Below the pieces are notes generated by a model. That model was not told the DNA's origin. It was given only the letters and a program-made list of their open reading frames with translations, and did not search any database. From NCBI GenBank assembly GCA_001017865.1, contig LATQ01000211.1, positions 1 to 15,237 on the forward strand: 15,237 bases of DNA, in the 5' to 3' direction. Every line of letters begins with the position of its first letter. The first letter of the stretch is position 1. Made by a program: the position numbers and the translations under genes. Positions 7,589 through 15,217 of the stretch are shown here, piece by piece. This stretch comes from Rhodococcus sp. IITR03. Its GTDB lineage: Bacteria; Actinomycetota; Actinomycetes; Mycobacteriales; Mycobacteriaceae.

Positions 7589-8837
7589 GTGTCGTCGAAA
7601 GCTGTTTCCGATACGAGTCCGCGCCCACGCACCGCGCTCCCCCGCGCAGCGTGGGCGATCTCGTTCGCCACCGTCGGTGTCTTCATGGGCATCGGCGTCG
7701 TGAGTCCGATCCTTCCGTCCCTGGCCGACGAACTGGGTGGGTCCCCCGCTCAGGTCTCCTTGCTGTTCACCAGCTACATGGCGGTGATGGGTCTGGCGAT
7801 GGTCGTCACGGCTGGATCTCGAGCCGCACGGGGGTGCGCGCCACCCTCCTGGTCGGCCTGGCCTGATCGCGGCAGCGCGGTGGGCTCGAGTGCATCGTGG
7901 GCACTGGACGATCATCGGTTTGCGCGCGGGCTGGGGACTCGGCAACGCACTGTTCGTCGCAACGGCCCTGGCCGCGATCGTGGCCGCGATGCCGGGACGG
8001 CGCTCACGCGCGATCACCTACTACGAGGCCGCGGTGGGAGCCGGCATCGCCACCGGTCCGCTCGTCGGTGGTCTCCTCGGGCAGATCTCGTGGCGGGCCG
8101 CCTTTCTCGGGTCCGCGCTCCTGGTCGCCCTGTCCTTCGTCCTGTTGGCGGTCGTACTTCCCCGCACCCCGCGTGCCGCCGAACCGACTTCGCTCGTCGC
8201 GCCGTTCCGAGCCCTCGCCCATCGCGGTCTGTTCTCGGTCGCGGCGGTGTCGCTGCTCTACCATCTCGGTCTCTTCACGGTGTTCTCCTACGCACCGTTC
8301 GTGCTCGGGTTCTCGCCCGCACAAACGGGTTTCGTGTTCTCCGGCTGGGGTGTCTGTCTGGTCTTCGCGTCGGTCGTGGCCGCACCCCGTCTGCGGGGAT
8401 CGGTCGGTGCCGTGCCGACCGTTGCGGCGTCGCTGGCCCTGTTCGCGACGACGATCGCGCTCGTCGCGGTCTTCACCGAGGACAGAGTTGTCGTGACGGT
8501 CTGCATCGTCGTCTCCGGGCTGTTCGTCGGCGTGCTCAACGCTCTGGTGACCGAGATCGGCATGCACGCCTCCCCCGTGGACGGCGCCACAGCTGCGGCG
8601 AGCTACAGTTTCGTCCGTTTCGGCGGGGGCGCCTGCGCTCCGTGGCTGGCCGGATGGCTCGGGGAGGCCACCACTCCGTCCGTGCCGTTCGCCGCGGCGG
8701 CGGGCGCGACCGCACTCGGACTGGGCGCCCTCGCATTCGGCCGTAAGAGCCTGCCTCCGCGCCCTCGACGTGGTGGTTCCGGCGAGGACAGCCCCGATCA
8801 TCCGCCCGTAGCGAGCTCCTCTACGATCCGGGGGTGA
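7589..8837 (+). CDS. MFS transporter (two to four frameshifts)
   Basis: About 416 aa and 12 predicted transmembrane helices after repair. GTG 7589 has GGAG 6 nt upstream. The first helix is AISFATVGVFMGIGVVSPIL, followed by LADELGGSPAQVSLLFTSYM, a typical drug/metabolite-exporter start. The second part contains GLRAGWGLGNALFVATALAA, AVGAGIATGPLVGGLLGQIS and LVTEIGMHASPVDGATAAAS, with a polar C-terminal tail. The frame changes near 7810 (missing G before GWISSRTGVRATLLVGLA), near 7862 (missing C, removing a false stop after GLA), and probably twice more in 7875-7912, where VGSSASWAL lies in a different frame from TIIGLRAG. As a proton-driven carrier it could import the locus substrate or export a product; the direction cannot be told. 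The gap 7458-7588 shows no feature other than the ribosome-binding site. Confidence 0.84.
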
Positions 8838-8875
8838 CGTGGGCCACTCCACGCGCTATGCTCTTTAATATCCCA

Positions 8876-8889
8876 AATATGACGATGTT
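8876..8889. promoter_or_regulatory. Candidate operator site 4 upstream of SDR 2
   Basis: The plus strand reads AATAT GACG ATGTT. The symmetry extends to CCCAAATAT-N4-ATGTTTTGG (8872-8893), with seven of nine arm positions matching. It lies in an AT-rich island 47 bp upstream of the SDR 2 ATG and just after the MFS stop, so SDR 2 probably has its own regulated promoter. A second overlapping inverted repeat, GACGA (8881-8885) with TCGTC (8894-8898), is also present. Confidence 0.55.
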
Positions 8890-8935
8890 TTGGTCGTCCA
8901 TTCCTTCTTCTGCCTACGGCACGAAAGGCCTCGTC

Positions 8936-9653
8936 ATGAGCGAACTTTCCCTCGGATCCGGTTCCGTCGTCGTCACCGGCGGAACCGGTGGTCTCGGCAC
9001 CGCAGTCACCGAACGCTCCTCGCCTCCGGCGCCCGGGTGTCGTCCCGTGGTACGACGAGGCCGAAGCCGACCGGTTGACACCCCACCCCGATCTCGTCCT
9101 CGTCAAGGCCGACCTGTCCGACGAGAACGACGTCGAGCGGGTGCTCGGCCTCGCCACCGCCGACGAGTCCCGCGCCCTGACCGGCCTGGTCAACCTCGTC
9201 GGGGGCTTCCACTCGGGTAGCCGCGTCCACGAGACACCCGTGGAGGTGCTCGACGCCCAGCTCTCCCTCAACCTGCGGATCGCCTATCTCGTCACCCAGG
9301 CCGCGCTGCCCGAACTCATCCGACGCGGTGGCGGATCGGTCGTGTGCATCGGGTCGGCCGCCGCGACCCGCCCGTTCCCGGGAGCCGCCGGCTACATCGC
9401 CTCCAAAGCCGCTGTCGCGGCGCTGGTCCAGAGCATGGCGGTCGAGTACGCACCCGACGCCATACGCGTCAACGGTCTCGTGCCGTCGATGATCGACACC
9501 CCCGCCAATCGCAGCGCGATGCCGAACGCCGACACCTCGTCGTGGGCCCGCCCGGCCGACATCGCCGACGTCATCACCTTCCTGTTGAGCGACGCGTCCC
9601 GCTCGGTGACCGGCGCGCTGATCCCCGTCACCGGAACCGCATCCGATCGCTGA
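8936..9653 (+). CDS. Short-chain dehydrogenase/reductase (SDR 2), two frameshifts
   Basis: About 239 aa after repair. ATG 8936 has AAAGG 7 nt upstream. It opens MSELSLGSGSVVVTGGTGGLG, an SDR cofactor loop (TGGTGGLG), then GTAVTER. The next pieces sit in other frames: LLASGARV (shift near 9013), then VPWYDEAEADRL onward (shift near 9041). Downstream: VNLVGGFHSG replaces the usual NNAG segment, catalytic Ser in VVCIGSAAATRPF, YIASK as the Tyr-x-x-x-Lys motif, and VNGLVPSMIDTPANR. The C-terminus is SVTGALIPVTGTASDR. The NLVGG variant in place of NNAG/NAG is a subfamily mark also seen in 3-oxoacyl-reductase-like proteins. Expected role: NAD(P)-dependent oxidoreduction of a hydroxy or keto intermediate. 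It lies alone between a candidate operator and a strong terminator. Confidence 0.85.
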
Positions 9654-9670
9654 TCCCGGCCACCGGATAC

Positions 9671-9706
9671 AGGAGGACCCCGCGGGCGATTCCGCGGGGT
9701 CCTCTT
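9671..9706. terminator. Strong stem-loop terminator between convergent genes
   Basis: Perfect 13-bp arms, GAGGACCCCGCGG (9673-9685) and CCGCGGGGTCCTC (9692-9704), enclose a 6-nt loop. One G-T and one A-T pair extend the stem. It lies 18 bp after the SDR 2 stop and 28 bp before the stop of the oppositely oriented F420-type oxidoreductase, so it can serve both strands. The T-run is short (TCTTCT), as is common for actinobacterial terminators. Confidence 0.85.
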
Positions 9707-9734
9707 CTGCATCTGGCTCACCGGCGAATCGGGT

Positions 9735-10627
9735 TCACCGATGGAGCGCCGGAGATCGCACACCGAGCCGGTCCGCGAGGGCCGCGAGATTCTCGCGTCG
9801 CTCCGCGACGGTGGCGCCCTTCCAACCCGCATCCGCCCACACGACCAGATCGTCCAGTCCACGATCCCGGTAGCGTTCGAGATCGGCCGCCGTCGTCGCC
9901 TCGGTGACCTCGACCCGCACGTAGCACGGGAACTCGGCGTTCCCACAGGTTTCCGTGCGATGCCGACGCAGGACACCGACCAGCTCCACCGCTTCCTCGA
10001 AGGTCGGCGTGCCCGACGAGATCCAGGCGTCACCGAGACGCGCCGCACGATCCAGTGCACGAGGACCGTTGCCCCCGTACACGACCGGCACGGACACTGC
10101 TCGCGGGTGCAACCGCACCTCGTCGAACCGGTAGTGGCTGCCTCGTGGGAGAACGACTCGCCGGCCCACGCCTTCCGCAGGATCTCCACGCATTCGTCGG
10201 TGCGCGAGAACCTCCCCGCGAAGGGCACGTCGAGGGCGGCGAACTCCTCGGCGAGCCATCCCGCACCGACACCGAACAACAACCGCCCACCGCTCAGTTC
10301 CTGCAGGGTGATCGTGGTACGCGCAGTGTGCAAGGGATGACGCAGCGCCGTGACGTGGACGGCCGTACCGAGTTTCAACCGCTCGGTCACCGCCGCGATC
10401 GCCGCGTGCACCGCGAGCGGATCGGTGAGTTCGGTGGTGTCGTCGACGATCGGTCCCGAATGGTGCTGGCGGGTTCCGGTCGAGGGATGGTCGCTCGTGT
10501 ACGAGGTCGGGTGCAGCACGTGCTCCCCCAGCCACAACGCGTCGAATCCGAGTTCGTCGGCGGTGCGGGCCAGTTCGAGCGCGTCGAGCGGCGTGATTCC
10601 GTAGGTGCACAATCCGATGGTGGGCAT
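9735..10627 (-). CDS. LLM-class F420-type oxidoreductase (one frameshift)
   Basis: About 297 aa after repair, the usual size for the luciferase-like F420-dependent oxidoreductases resembling Rv2161c. ATG 10627 follows GAGGAG. The opening MPTIGLCTYGITPLDALELA and ELGFDALWLGEHVLHP, with EHV as the cofactor-facing strand end, is typical. AVTERLKLGTAVHVTALRHP, LSGGRLLFGVGAGWLAEEF and VPVVYGGNGPRALDRAARLGDAW follow. A single base is missing near 10143: GESFSHE continues in the wrong frame, while SHYRFDEVRLHP resumes in the next. Family members transfer hydride between deazaflavin F420 (sometimes FMN) and alcohols, aldehydes, imines or activated alkenes; the substrate is unknown. It is the last gene of the right-hand minus-strand block, 88 bp after the kinase-like gene. 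Confidence 0.88.
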
Positions 10628-10654
10628 GTCTTCTCCTCGTGGTCGGGAACGGAG

Positions 10655-10698
10655 ACGGGGCACGCCCGGGGCGGTTCGCACCACCGGACGTGCCCCGT
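10655..10698 (-). other. Intergenic stem-loop between the kinase-like gene and the F420-type gene
   Basis: A 10-bp perfect inverted repeat, ACGGGGCACG (10655-10664) and CGTGCCCCGT (10689-10698), with a 24-nt loop starts 17 nt after the APH-type stop and ends 27 nt before the next ATG. It has no T-run. It could be a partial terminator or an mRNA-processing or stability element that gives the last gene a different expression level. Confidence 0.4.
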
Positions 10699-10715
10699 GC
10701 GGACAGGATCTCTGC

Positions 10716-11827
10716 TCAGGCAGGCAACAGCCCGAGCGCTCGGCGCGCGAGCGGCGCGACGAGCTCCCCTCGCTGTCCCATCCGCGGATCGGTGGTCTCT
10801 CCACGGACGAACCGCGCATAGAGCTGCTGCAGGATGACCACGGTCTTCCAGCAGCCGAAGGCCTCGTACCAGTCGATGCGCGACAGGTCGAGATCGCTGC
10901 CCGAGGCGTAGCGCTCGACGATCTCCGCCCGCGACGGCAGATCGAGCGCGTGCATACCGGGAACGACGATGAACGCCGCGTCCGAGTCGGGAGCCACGGC
11001 CCGGTCCGGCCAGTAGTTGAGCAGGTGCCCAGGTCCACGAGCACATCACCGGTCGTGGCCATGTCCCAGTCGAACACCGACTTGACCCGGTCGGGGTCGC
11101 CGTGCGGGAACTGGCAGTTGTCGACCTTGTAGTCGTTGTGCACGATTCCGGCCCGCTGACTCGCAGGAACGTCGGCCCGGATCCGACGGCCGACCTCCTC
11201 GACGAGATCGGCGACCTCACGGTCGGAGACGTACTCGGCGACGGCATCCCACCGGGACGACCACCCGGCGACCTGCCGTTCCAGGTATCCCTCCGGCCGC
11301 GAGATCGGCGAGATCGCACGATGCCGGATCGACGGCATGCAGGTCGGCGAGCCCGTCGACCACGGCGAAGCGATCCGCCGACCGGCGTCCGGGTACTGTG
11401 CCATCGACTCCGGGATCTCGTCCCACACCACGATTCCGTCGCGGTACTCGGAGACGAAGAACTCGGCGCCCACGACAGAGGTGTCGGCACAGTGCAGCAG
11501 CGCACGCGGAGCCCGGTCGTACGCGCGGTACAGACGGGAGAGCACCCGATGCTCACGCGCCATGTCGTGCGCGCCGCGCGCGATCTGCCCGAAAGGAGGA
11601 CGGCGCACGACCAGCAGGCGGTCACCGAAGGCGATCCGGTAGGTCAGGTTCGCCGAACCACGCGGGAACTGCAGCACCGAGAACTCTCCGTCGAGACCGT
11701 CGAGGTTCGACCGCAGGTAGGCCTCGAGCGCGTCCCAGTCGAGTTCCTCCCCGGGACGGACGGGCGCGATCTCGACCCGCGGTTCCTCCGCGCCCTCGAC
11801 GCGCGACTCTTCGGCGACGCCCGTCAT
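10716..11827 (-). CDS. APH-type kinase, ACAD10/11 N-domain or LvaA-like (three frameshifts)
   Basis: About 370 aa after repair. ATG 11827 overlaps the stop of the upstream dehydrogenase by one base (TGATG), so translation is probably coupled. Kinase marks: nucleotide loop FPRGSANLTYRI (about 54-65), VVRRPP (73-78), Brenner motif HNDYKVDN (about 231-238: catalytic Asp, Asn) and metal-binding FDWDMATTGD (about 253-262). Shifts: near 11371 (AGRRIA into FAVVDGLADLHAVDPASCDL), back near 11299 (RPEGYLERQVAGW) and near 11030 (VLVDLG into HLLNYWPDRAVAPDSD). The C-terminus WYEAFGCWKTVVILQQLYARF is typical of phosphotransferases encoded next to acyl-CoA dehydrogenases. Known relatives (human ACAD10/11 N-domains, Pseudomonas LvaA) phosphorylate 4-hydroxyacyl-CoAs rather than antibiotics. 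The pairing with the next gene makes this the preferred role. Confidence 0.86.
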
Positions 11828-13115
11828 CACTGCACCCCCAGCGCCGGCAACCCGAACTTGGCCTCTGCTGCAGCATCCAGTGCGAGCAGATGGGTCGTCG
11901 GGAACAGCCCCTCGGCCGGCGTCGCCGTCTTCAGCAACTGCTTGGCGATCTGCTGCTTGTGCAGCTCGGTCGCGCCGTCCGCCAGGCCCATGTGGTAGCT
12001 CTCCAGAAGCCACTTGCCGAACGGCATCTCGGTGGAGATACCGAGCGAACCGTGCAGCTGGATCGCGCGGGAGACGACATTGTTGAGAACCTTCGGCATC
12101 ACCATCTTCACGGCGGAGATGTCGGCGATGACCTTCTTGTAGTCGTCGAGCCGATCGATCTTCCACGCGGTCCGCAGCACGAGAAGGCGGAACTGCTCGA
12201 GTTCGACCCACGACTCGGCGATCATGTCCTGCACCAACTGCATGTCGGCGAGCGAACGGCCGCGCGTCTGCCGCGACACGGCACGTTCGAGCATCATGTC
12301 CAGCGACGCCTTGACCAGGCCGACCGTGCGCATGGCATGGTGAATCCGTCCGCCGCCCAGACGCGTCTGTGCGACCGCGAAGCCCTCGCCCTCCTCCCCC
12401 AGCAGGTGATCGGCCGGGACCCGGACATCGGTGTACCGGATGTAGGCGTGCGTGCCTCGGACTCCTGATGACCCCAGACACCGACGTTCCGGACGATCTC
12501 GATACCCGGCGTGTCCATCGGGACGACGAACATCGACGCCCGCTTCGTCCGGGGAGCCTCGGGATCGGTCACGGCCATCACGATGAGGAACGACGAGAAC
12601 CGTGCGTGCGAGGAGAACCACTTCTCACCGTTGATGACGTAGTAGTCGCCCTCGCGCACCGCGCGGGTGACGAAGCTGGTCGGATCGGACCCGCCCTGGG
12701 GTTCGGTCATCGAGTAGCAGGATGCGATCTCGCCGTCGATGAGCGGCTGCAGGTAGCGTTCCTTCAACTCCGGTGTGCCGTAGTGCGCGAGGATCTCGGC
12801 GTTACCGGAATCCGGCGCCTGGCAGCCGAACACCACCGGACCGCTGTGGGTGGCACCCAGGATCTCGTTGAGCAGTGCGAGTTTGAGCTGCCCGTAGCCC
12901 GGACCTCCGAGCTTCGGGCCGAGATGGCAGGCCCACAGGCCCTTCTCCCGCACGATCTGCTGCAGCGGACGGATGAGTTTGTTGCGCGTCGGATCGGTCA
13001 CGTCCCAGGCGTGTTCGATCACGCGGTCGACGGGGGCCACTTCCTCGTTCACGAAGGTCTGCACCCAGTCCAGCTTCTCCTGGAACTCCGGGTCCGTTTC
13101 GAAATCCCATGCCAT
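11827..13115 (-). CDS. Acyl-CoA dehydrogenase, ACAD10/11-like or LvaC-like (ACAD 2, one frameshift)
   Basis: About 429 aa after repair. ATG 13115 has AGGAG 9 nt upstream. Landmarks: MAWDFETDPEFQEKL, LGPKLGGPGYGQLKLALLNE, GCQAPDSGNAEIL (97-109), SMTEPQGGSD (135-144), YYVINGEKWFSS, LGEEGEGFAVAQTRLGGGRI followed by HHAMRTVG (to about 266), IQLHGSLGIS and LADGATELHKQQIAKQLL. The GCQAPDSGN and GRIHH-MRTVG motifs closely resemble the C-terminal domain of human ACAD11 (from memory). One base is missing near 12457: GHQESE continues wrongly, while THAYIRYTDVRVP is in the next frame. ACAD10/11 and LvaC work with an APH-type kinase on 4-hydroxyacyl-CoA: phosphate elimination and rehydration give a 3-hydroxyacyl-CoA. 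Here the kinase gene follows directly with a one-base overlap, the unfused counterpart of the animal protein. Confidence 0.9.
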
Positions 13116-13151
13116 GTCGATCGTCTCCTACCGTGTGATGAAAAGTTCTCG

Positions 13152-13170
13152 TCGGCGATCCGGTCGCCGA
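13152..13170 (-). terminator. Weak hairpin after the thiolase gene
   Basis: TCGGCGA (13152-13158) and TCGCCGA (13164-13170) form a 7-bp stem with a 5-nt loop directly after the thiolase stop. On the minus strand it is followed within about 8 nt by TTTT. It may attenuate transcription into the acyl-CoA dehydrogenase 2 gene, whose start is 37 bp further on. Confidence 0.4.
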
Positions 13171-13171
13171 T

Positions 13172-14314
13172 TCAGCGTGTGAGGACGGTGCACGCGCTGA
13201 TCCCCGGCGCCCCGTACACATGGGTGAATCCGACCTTGGGGTCGCCCGGCACCTGCCTGTCCCCCGCCGCACCGCGCAGCTGGACGACGTTCTCGTAGAC
13301 CTGACGCAGACCGGTCGCGCCGATCGGTTCCCCGTTCGCGAGGCATCCGCCGTCGGTGTTGACCGGTATCGCTCCACCGATCTCGGTGGCGCCGGAGCGG
13401 ATGAGTGTCTCCTGCTCCCCGTGCTTGCACAGTCCCGTCTCCGCCAGATGCATGATCTCCGCACCGGCCTCGGTGTCCTGGATCTGCGCCACGTCGATGT
13501 CGCTCGGGTCGATCCCCGCCGCTTCGAAGGCCGCGCGGGAGGCGGTCACCGTCGGACCGTCGGCACGTTCGGGCGAGGTCCACGGACTGAACACCTCGAA
13601 CGAACCGAACAGCCGCGAGCGCAGTTCGGCAGCCTCGAGGAAGACCGGCGTGTCGGTGTAGCGGTGGGCCCGGTCGCGCGCGGGCGAGCACGAGCGCGAC
13701 CCCGCCCTCTGCCGGGGAGCAGAACATGTACTGGGTGAGCGGGTCGTTGACCATCGTCGACCCGGCGATCTCCTCCTCGCTGAGCGGAGTTCGCCGCCAG
13801 GCATGCGGGGCGAGCGAACCGTTGCGGAACGCCTTGGCCGCCACCGTGGCCAGCAGCGATTTCGGCAGTCCGTGCTCGACGAGGTACCGCTGGATCTTCA
13901 TGGCGAAGAACTGGGTGGTGACCATCATCCCGGTCTCGCCGTACCAGCGACCCAGCCCGTTGTCCTCGGGACGCGGTTGAATGCTCCACGAGGATGCTTG
14001 TCGAAGCCGACGACGAGACCGAGATCGGACTCGCCGGAACGGATTCGGCTGACCGCCGAGGTCAGGGCGCTGCCGCCGGTGGCGCATCCGTTGGACACGT
14101 TGACGAAGGGCAGACCGGTCAGGCCCAGGGTGGACACGAGGGTGTCGGCGTTGCCGGCGGAATCGCTGCCTCCGTAGGCGAACTGGATGTCCTCGAACTC
14201 GACTCCGGCGTCGGCCATCGCCTGCCGGGCCGCGTAGGCGCCCTGGTCCAGGCCGCTCACGCCCTCGGTGCGACCGAACCTGTGGATGCCGATACCGACG
14301 ATCGCGACCTTCAT
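13172..14314 (-). CDS. SCP2-type thiolase / acetyl-CoA acetyltransferase-like protein (two frameshifts)
   Basis: About 381 aa after repair. ATG 14314 overlaps the upstream stop as ATGA. It begins MKVAIVGIGIHRFGRTEG, typical of the lipid-transfer-protein (SCP-X) thiolase group. The nucleophile motif is VSNGCATGGSAL (Cys77), followed by VVGFDKHPRGAF. The C-terminal part has DTEAGAEIMHLAETGLCKHGEQE, NTDGGCLANGEPIGATGLRQ and YGAPGISACTVLTR. The usual thiolase GHP histidine position is GEP here, so the reaction may not be standard thiolysis. Frames change near 13980 (missing C in AFN-PRPEDNG) and near 13675 (two bases missing in a CGCG run, ALVLAR to DRAHRYTDTP). Such proteins commonly sit next to DUF35 zinc-ribbon/OB-fold proteins, which are needed for activity in the steroid side-chain aldolase Ltp2-ChsH2. 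Two DUF35 genes lie immediately upstream. Confidence 0.86.
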
Positions 14315-14739
14315 GCCGTCTCCTCCTTGCTCGGTGCGAATGCGAAGGTGACGACCTCGGTGCCGTCGTCGTCGACGTGGTTGACGATGCTGCACAACCG
14401 CATCGGCATCCCGATCTCCAGCGATTCCGGGTCGTTCACGGTGAGGCGGGACTCGACGATCACGTCACCGAGGTCGATGTAGCCGACCCCGAAAGGGGTG
14501 AACGGTTCGGTGTGCAGGAACGGTTTCTTCGGAGCGAAGGACTGCACGGTGTACGACCAGAGCACGCCGTCCTCGGCAAGGCCTCGGGGTTCATCTCCGC
14601 GGCCGCAGCGGGGGCAGCTGGGCTGCATCGGAAAGGTGACGGTCGCGCAACGGGAGCAGCGGGCGCCGCGCAGTGCGACGTTCGGGTCGTCGTCGACGAA
14701 CAGGACCGGATCGATCGGGCGGGTGGGCGTCGTGGTCAT
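14311..14739 (-). CDS. Zn-ribbon/OB-fold (DUF35) protein 1
   Basis: Intact 142-aa protein. The N-terminal rubredoxin-like zinc ribbon has two CxxC knuckles, CSRC and CPRC, within ARCSRCATVTFPMQPSCPRC, followed by an OB-fold with VLWSYTVQSFAP, FTPFGVGYIDLGDVIVESRL and a conserved EIGMPMRL. DUF35 proteins are partners of SCP2-type thiolases and aldolases and are thought to bind the CoA moiety; they are not enzymes alone. ATGA overlaps join it to the genes on both sides (start 14739-14737 with the upstream stop; stop with the thiolase start), so the three are almost certainly co-translated. Confidence 0.92.
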   Translation of the reverse strand: MTTTPTRPIDPVLFVDDDPNVALRGARCSRCATVTFPMQPSCPRCGRGDEPRGLAEDGVLWSYTVQSFAPKKPFLHTEPFTPFGVGYIDLGDVIVESRLTVNDPESLEIGMPMRLCSIVNHVDDDGTEVVTFAFAPSKEETA

Positions 14740-15217
14740 TCGCCCTCCCCGGTGCCGTCGTTCGCGCGCTCGGTGTCGATCTCCCAGACGGCAGTACCAC
14801 GGGGTTTCCGGCCGCGTCCTCGCCGAGGTCCTCGAAGGTGCAGCGGACCGGAGTCCCGGCGGTGACGTCCGCGCGACCGGGCAGGTTGCCGATCAGGCGC
14901 ACGCCGGCCTGCTCTCCGTCGAGGTCGACGACGATCACGGTGTACGGGACCGGGAACAGCGGATGCACCTGATGTTCGACGATGGTGTGGCTGTACACGG
15001 TGCCCGTGTGGGGCGCCGGCTGCCACGACACCTCGGTGCTCGCGCAGTACACGCAGCGCGGTCGCGGCAGGTGGATGCGTCGCCCGCAATCCTCGCAGGT
15101 GAGGATCTCGATGCGGCGCTCGGCAGCGGCGGAGAAGAAGCCTGCGCTGCCCCGTTCGGTGACGAGGGGACGGAGCCGGTCGGTGGTCGCCGCGCTCGCG
15201 GCTGCCGCGGCGCTCAT
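14736..15217 (-). CDS. Zn-ribbon/OB-fold (DUF35) protein 2 (one frameshift)
   Basis: About 160 aa after repair, from ATG 15217. Alanine-rich N-terminus, then FFSAAAERRIEILTCEDCGR with zinc knuckles CEDC and CVYC. The OB-fold shows TGTVYSHTIVEHQVHPLFPV, PYTVIVVDLDGEQAGVRLIG and TAGTPVRCTFEDLG. A base is missing near 14795: NPVVLP runs on wrongly, while VWEIDTERANDGTGEGE and its stop are in the next frame, which restores the ATGA overlap with DUF35 protein 1. Only a weak ribosome-binding sequence is visible before 15217, and a TGA lies 16-18 nt upstream of the ATG on the minus strand, so an upstream gene outside the window may end here. Two different DUF35 genes beside one thiolase could form a heteromeric accessory complex, or one may serve an enzyme outside the window. 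Confidence 0.87.

Noticed and set aside
10716..11827. An antibiotic (aminoglycoside) phosphotransferase resistance gene.
   Set aside because: The fold is shared, but the gene overlaps an ACAD10/11-like dehydrogenase and lies in a catabolic operon, which points to a metabolic kinase.
9392..12481. A 1029-codon open frame on the minus strand that could look like one giant multi-domain protein.
   Set aside because: It passes through SDR 2 in antisense, then through parts of the F420-type enzyme, kinase and dehydrogenase genes. It is one reading frame crossing several genes made continuous by chance in high-GC DNA and by frameshifts.
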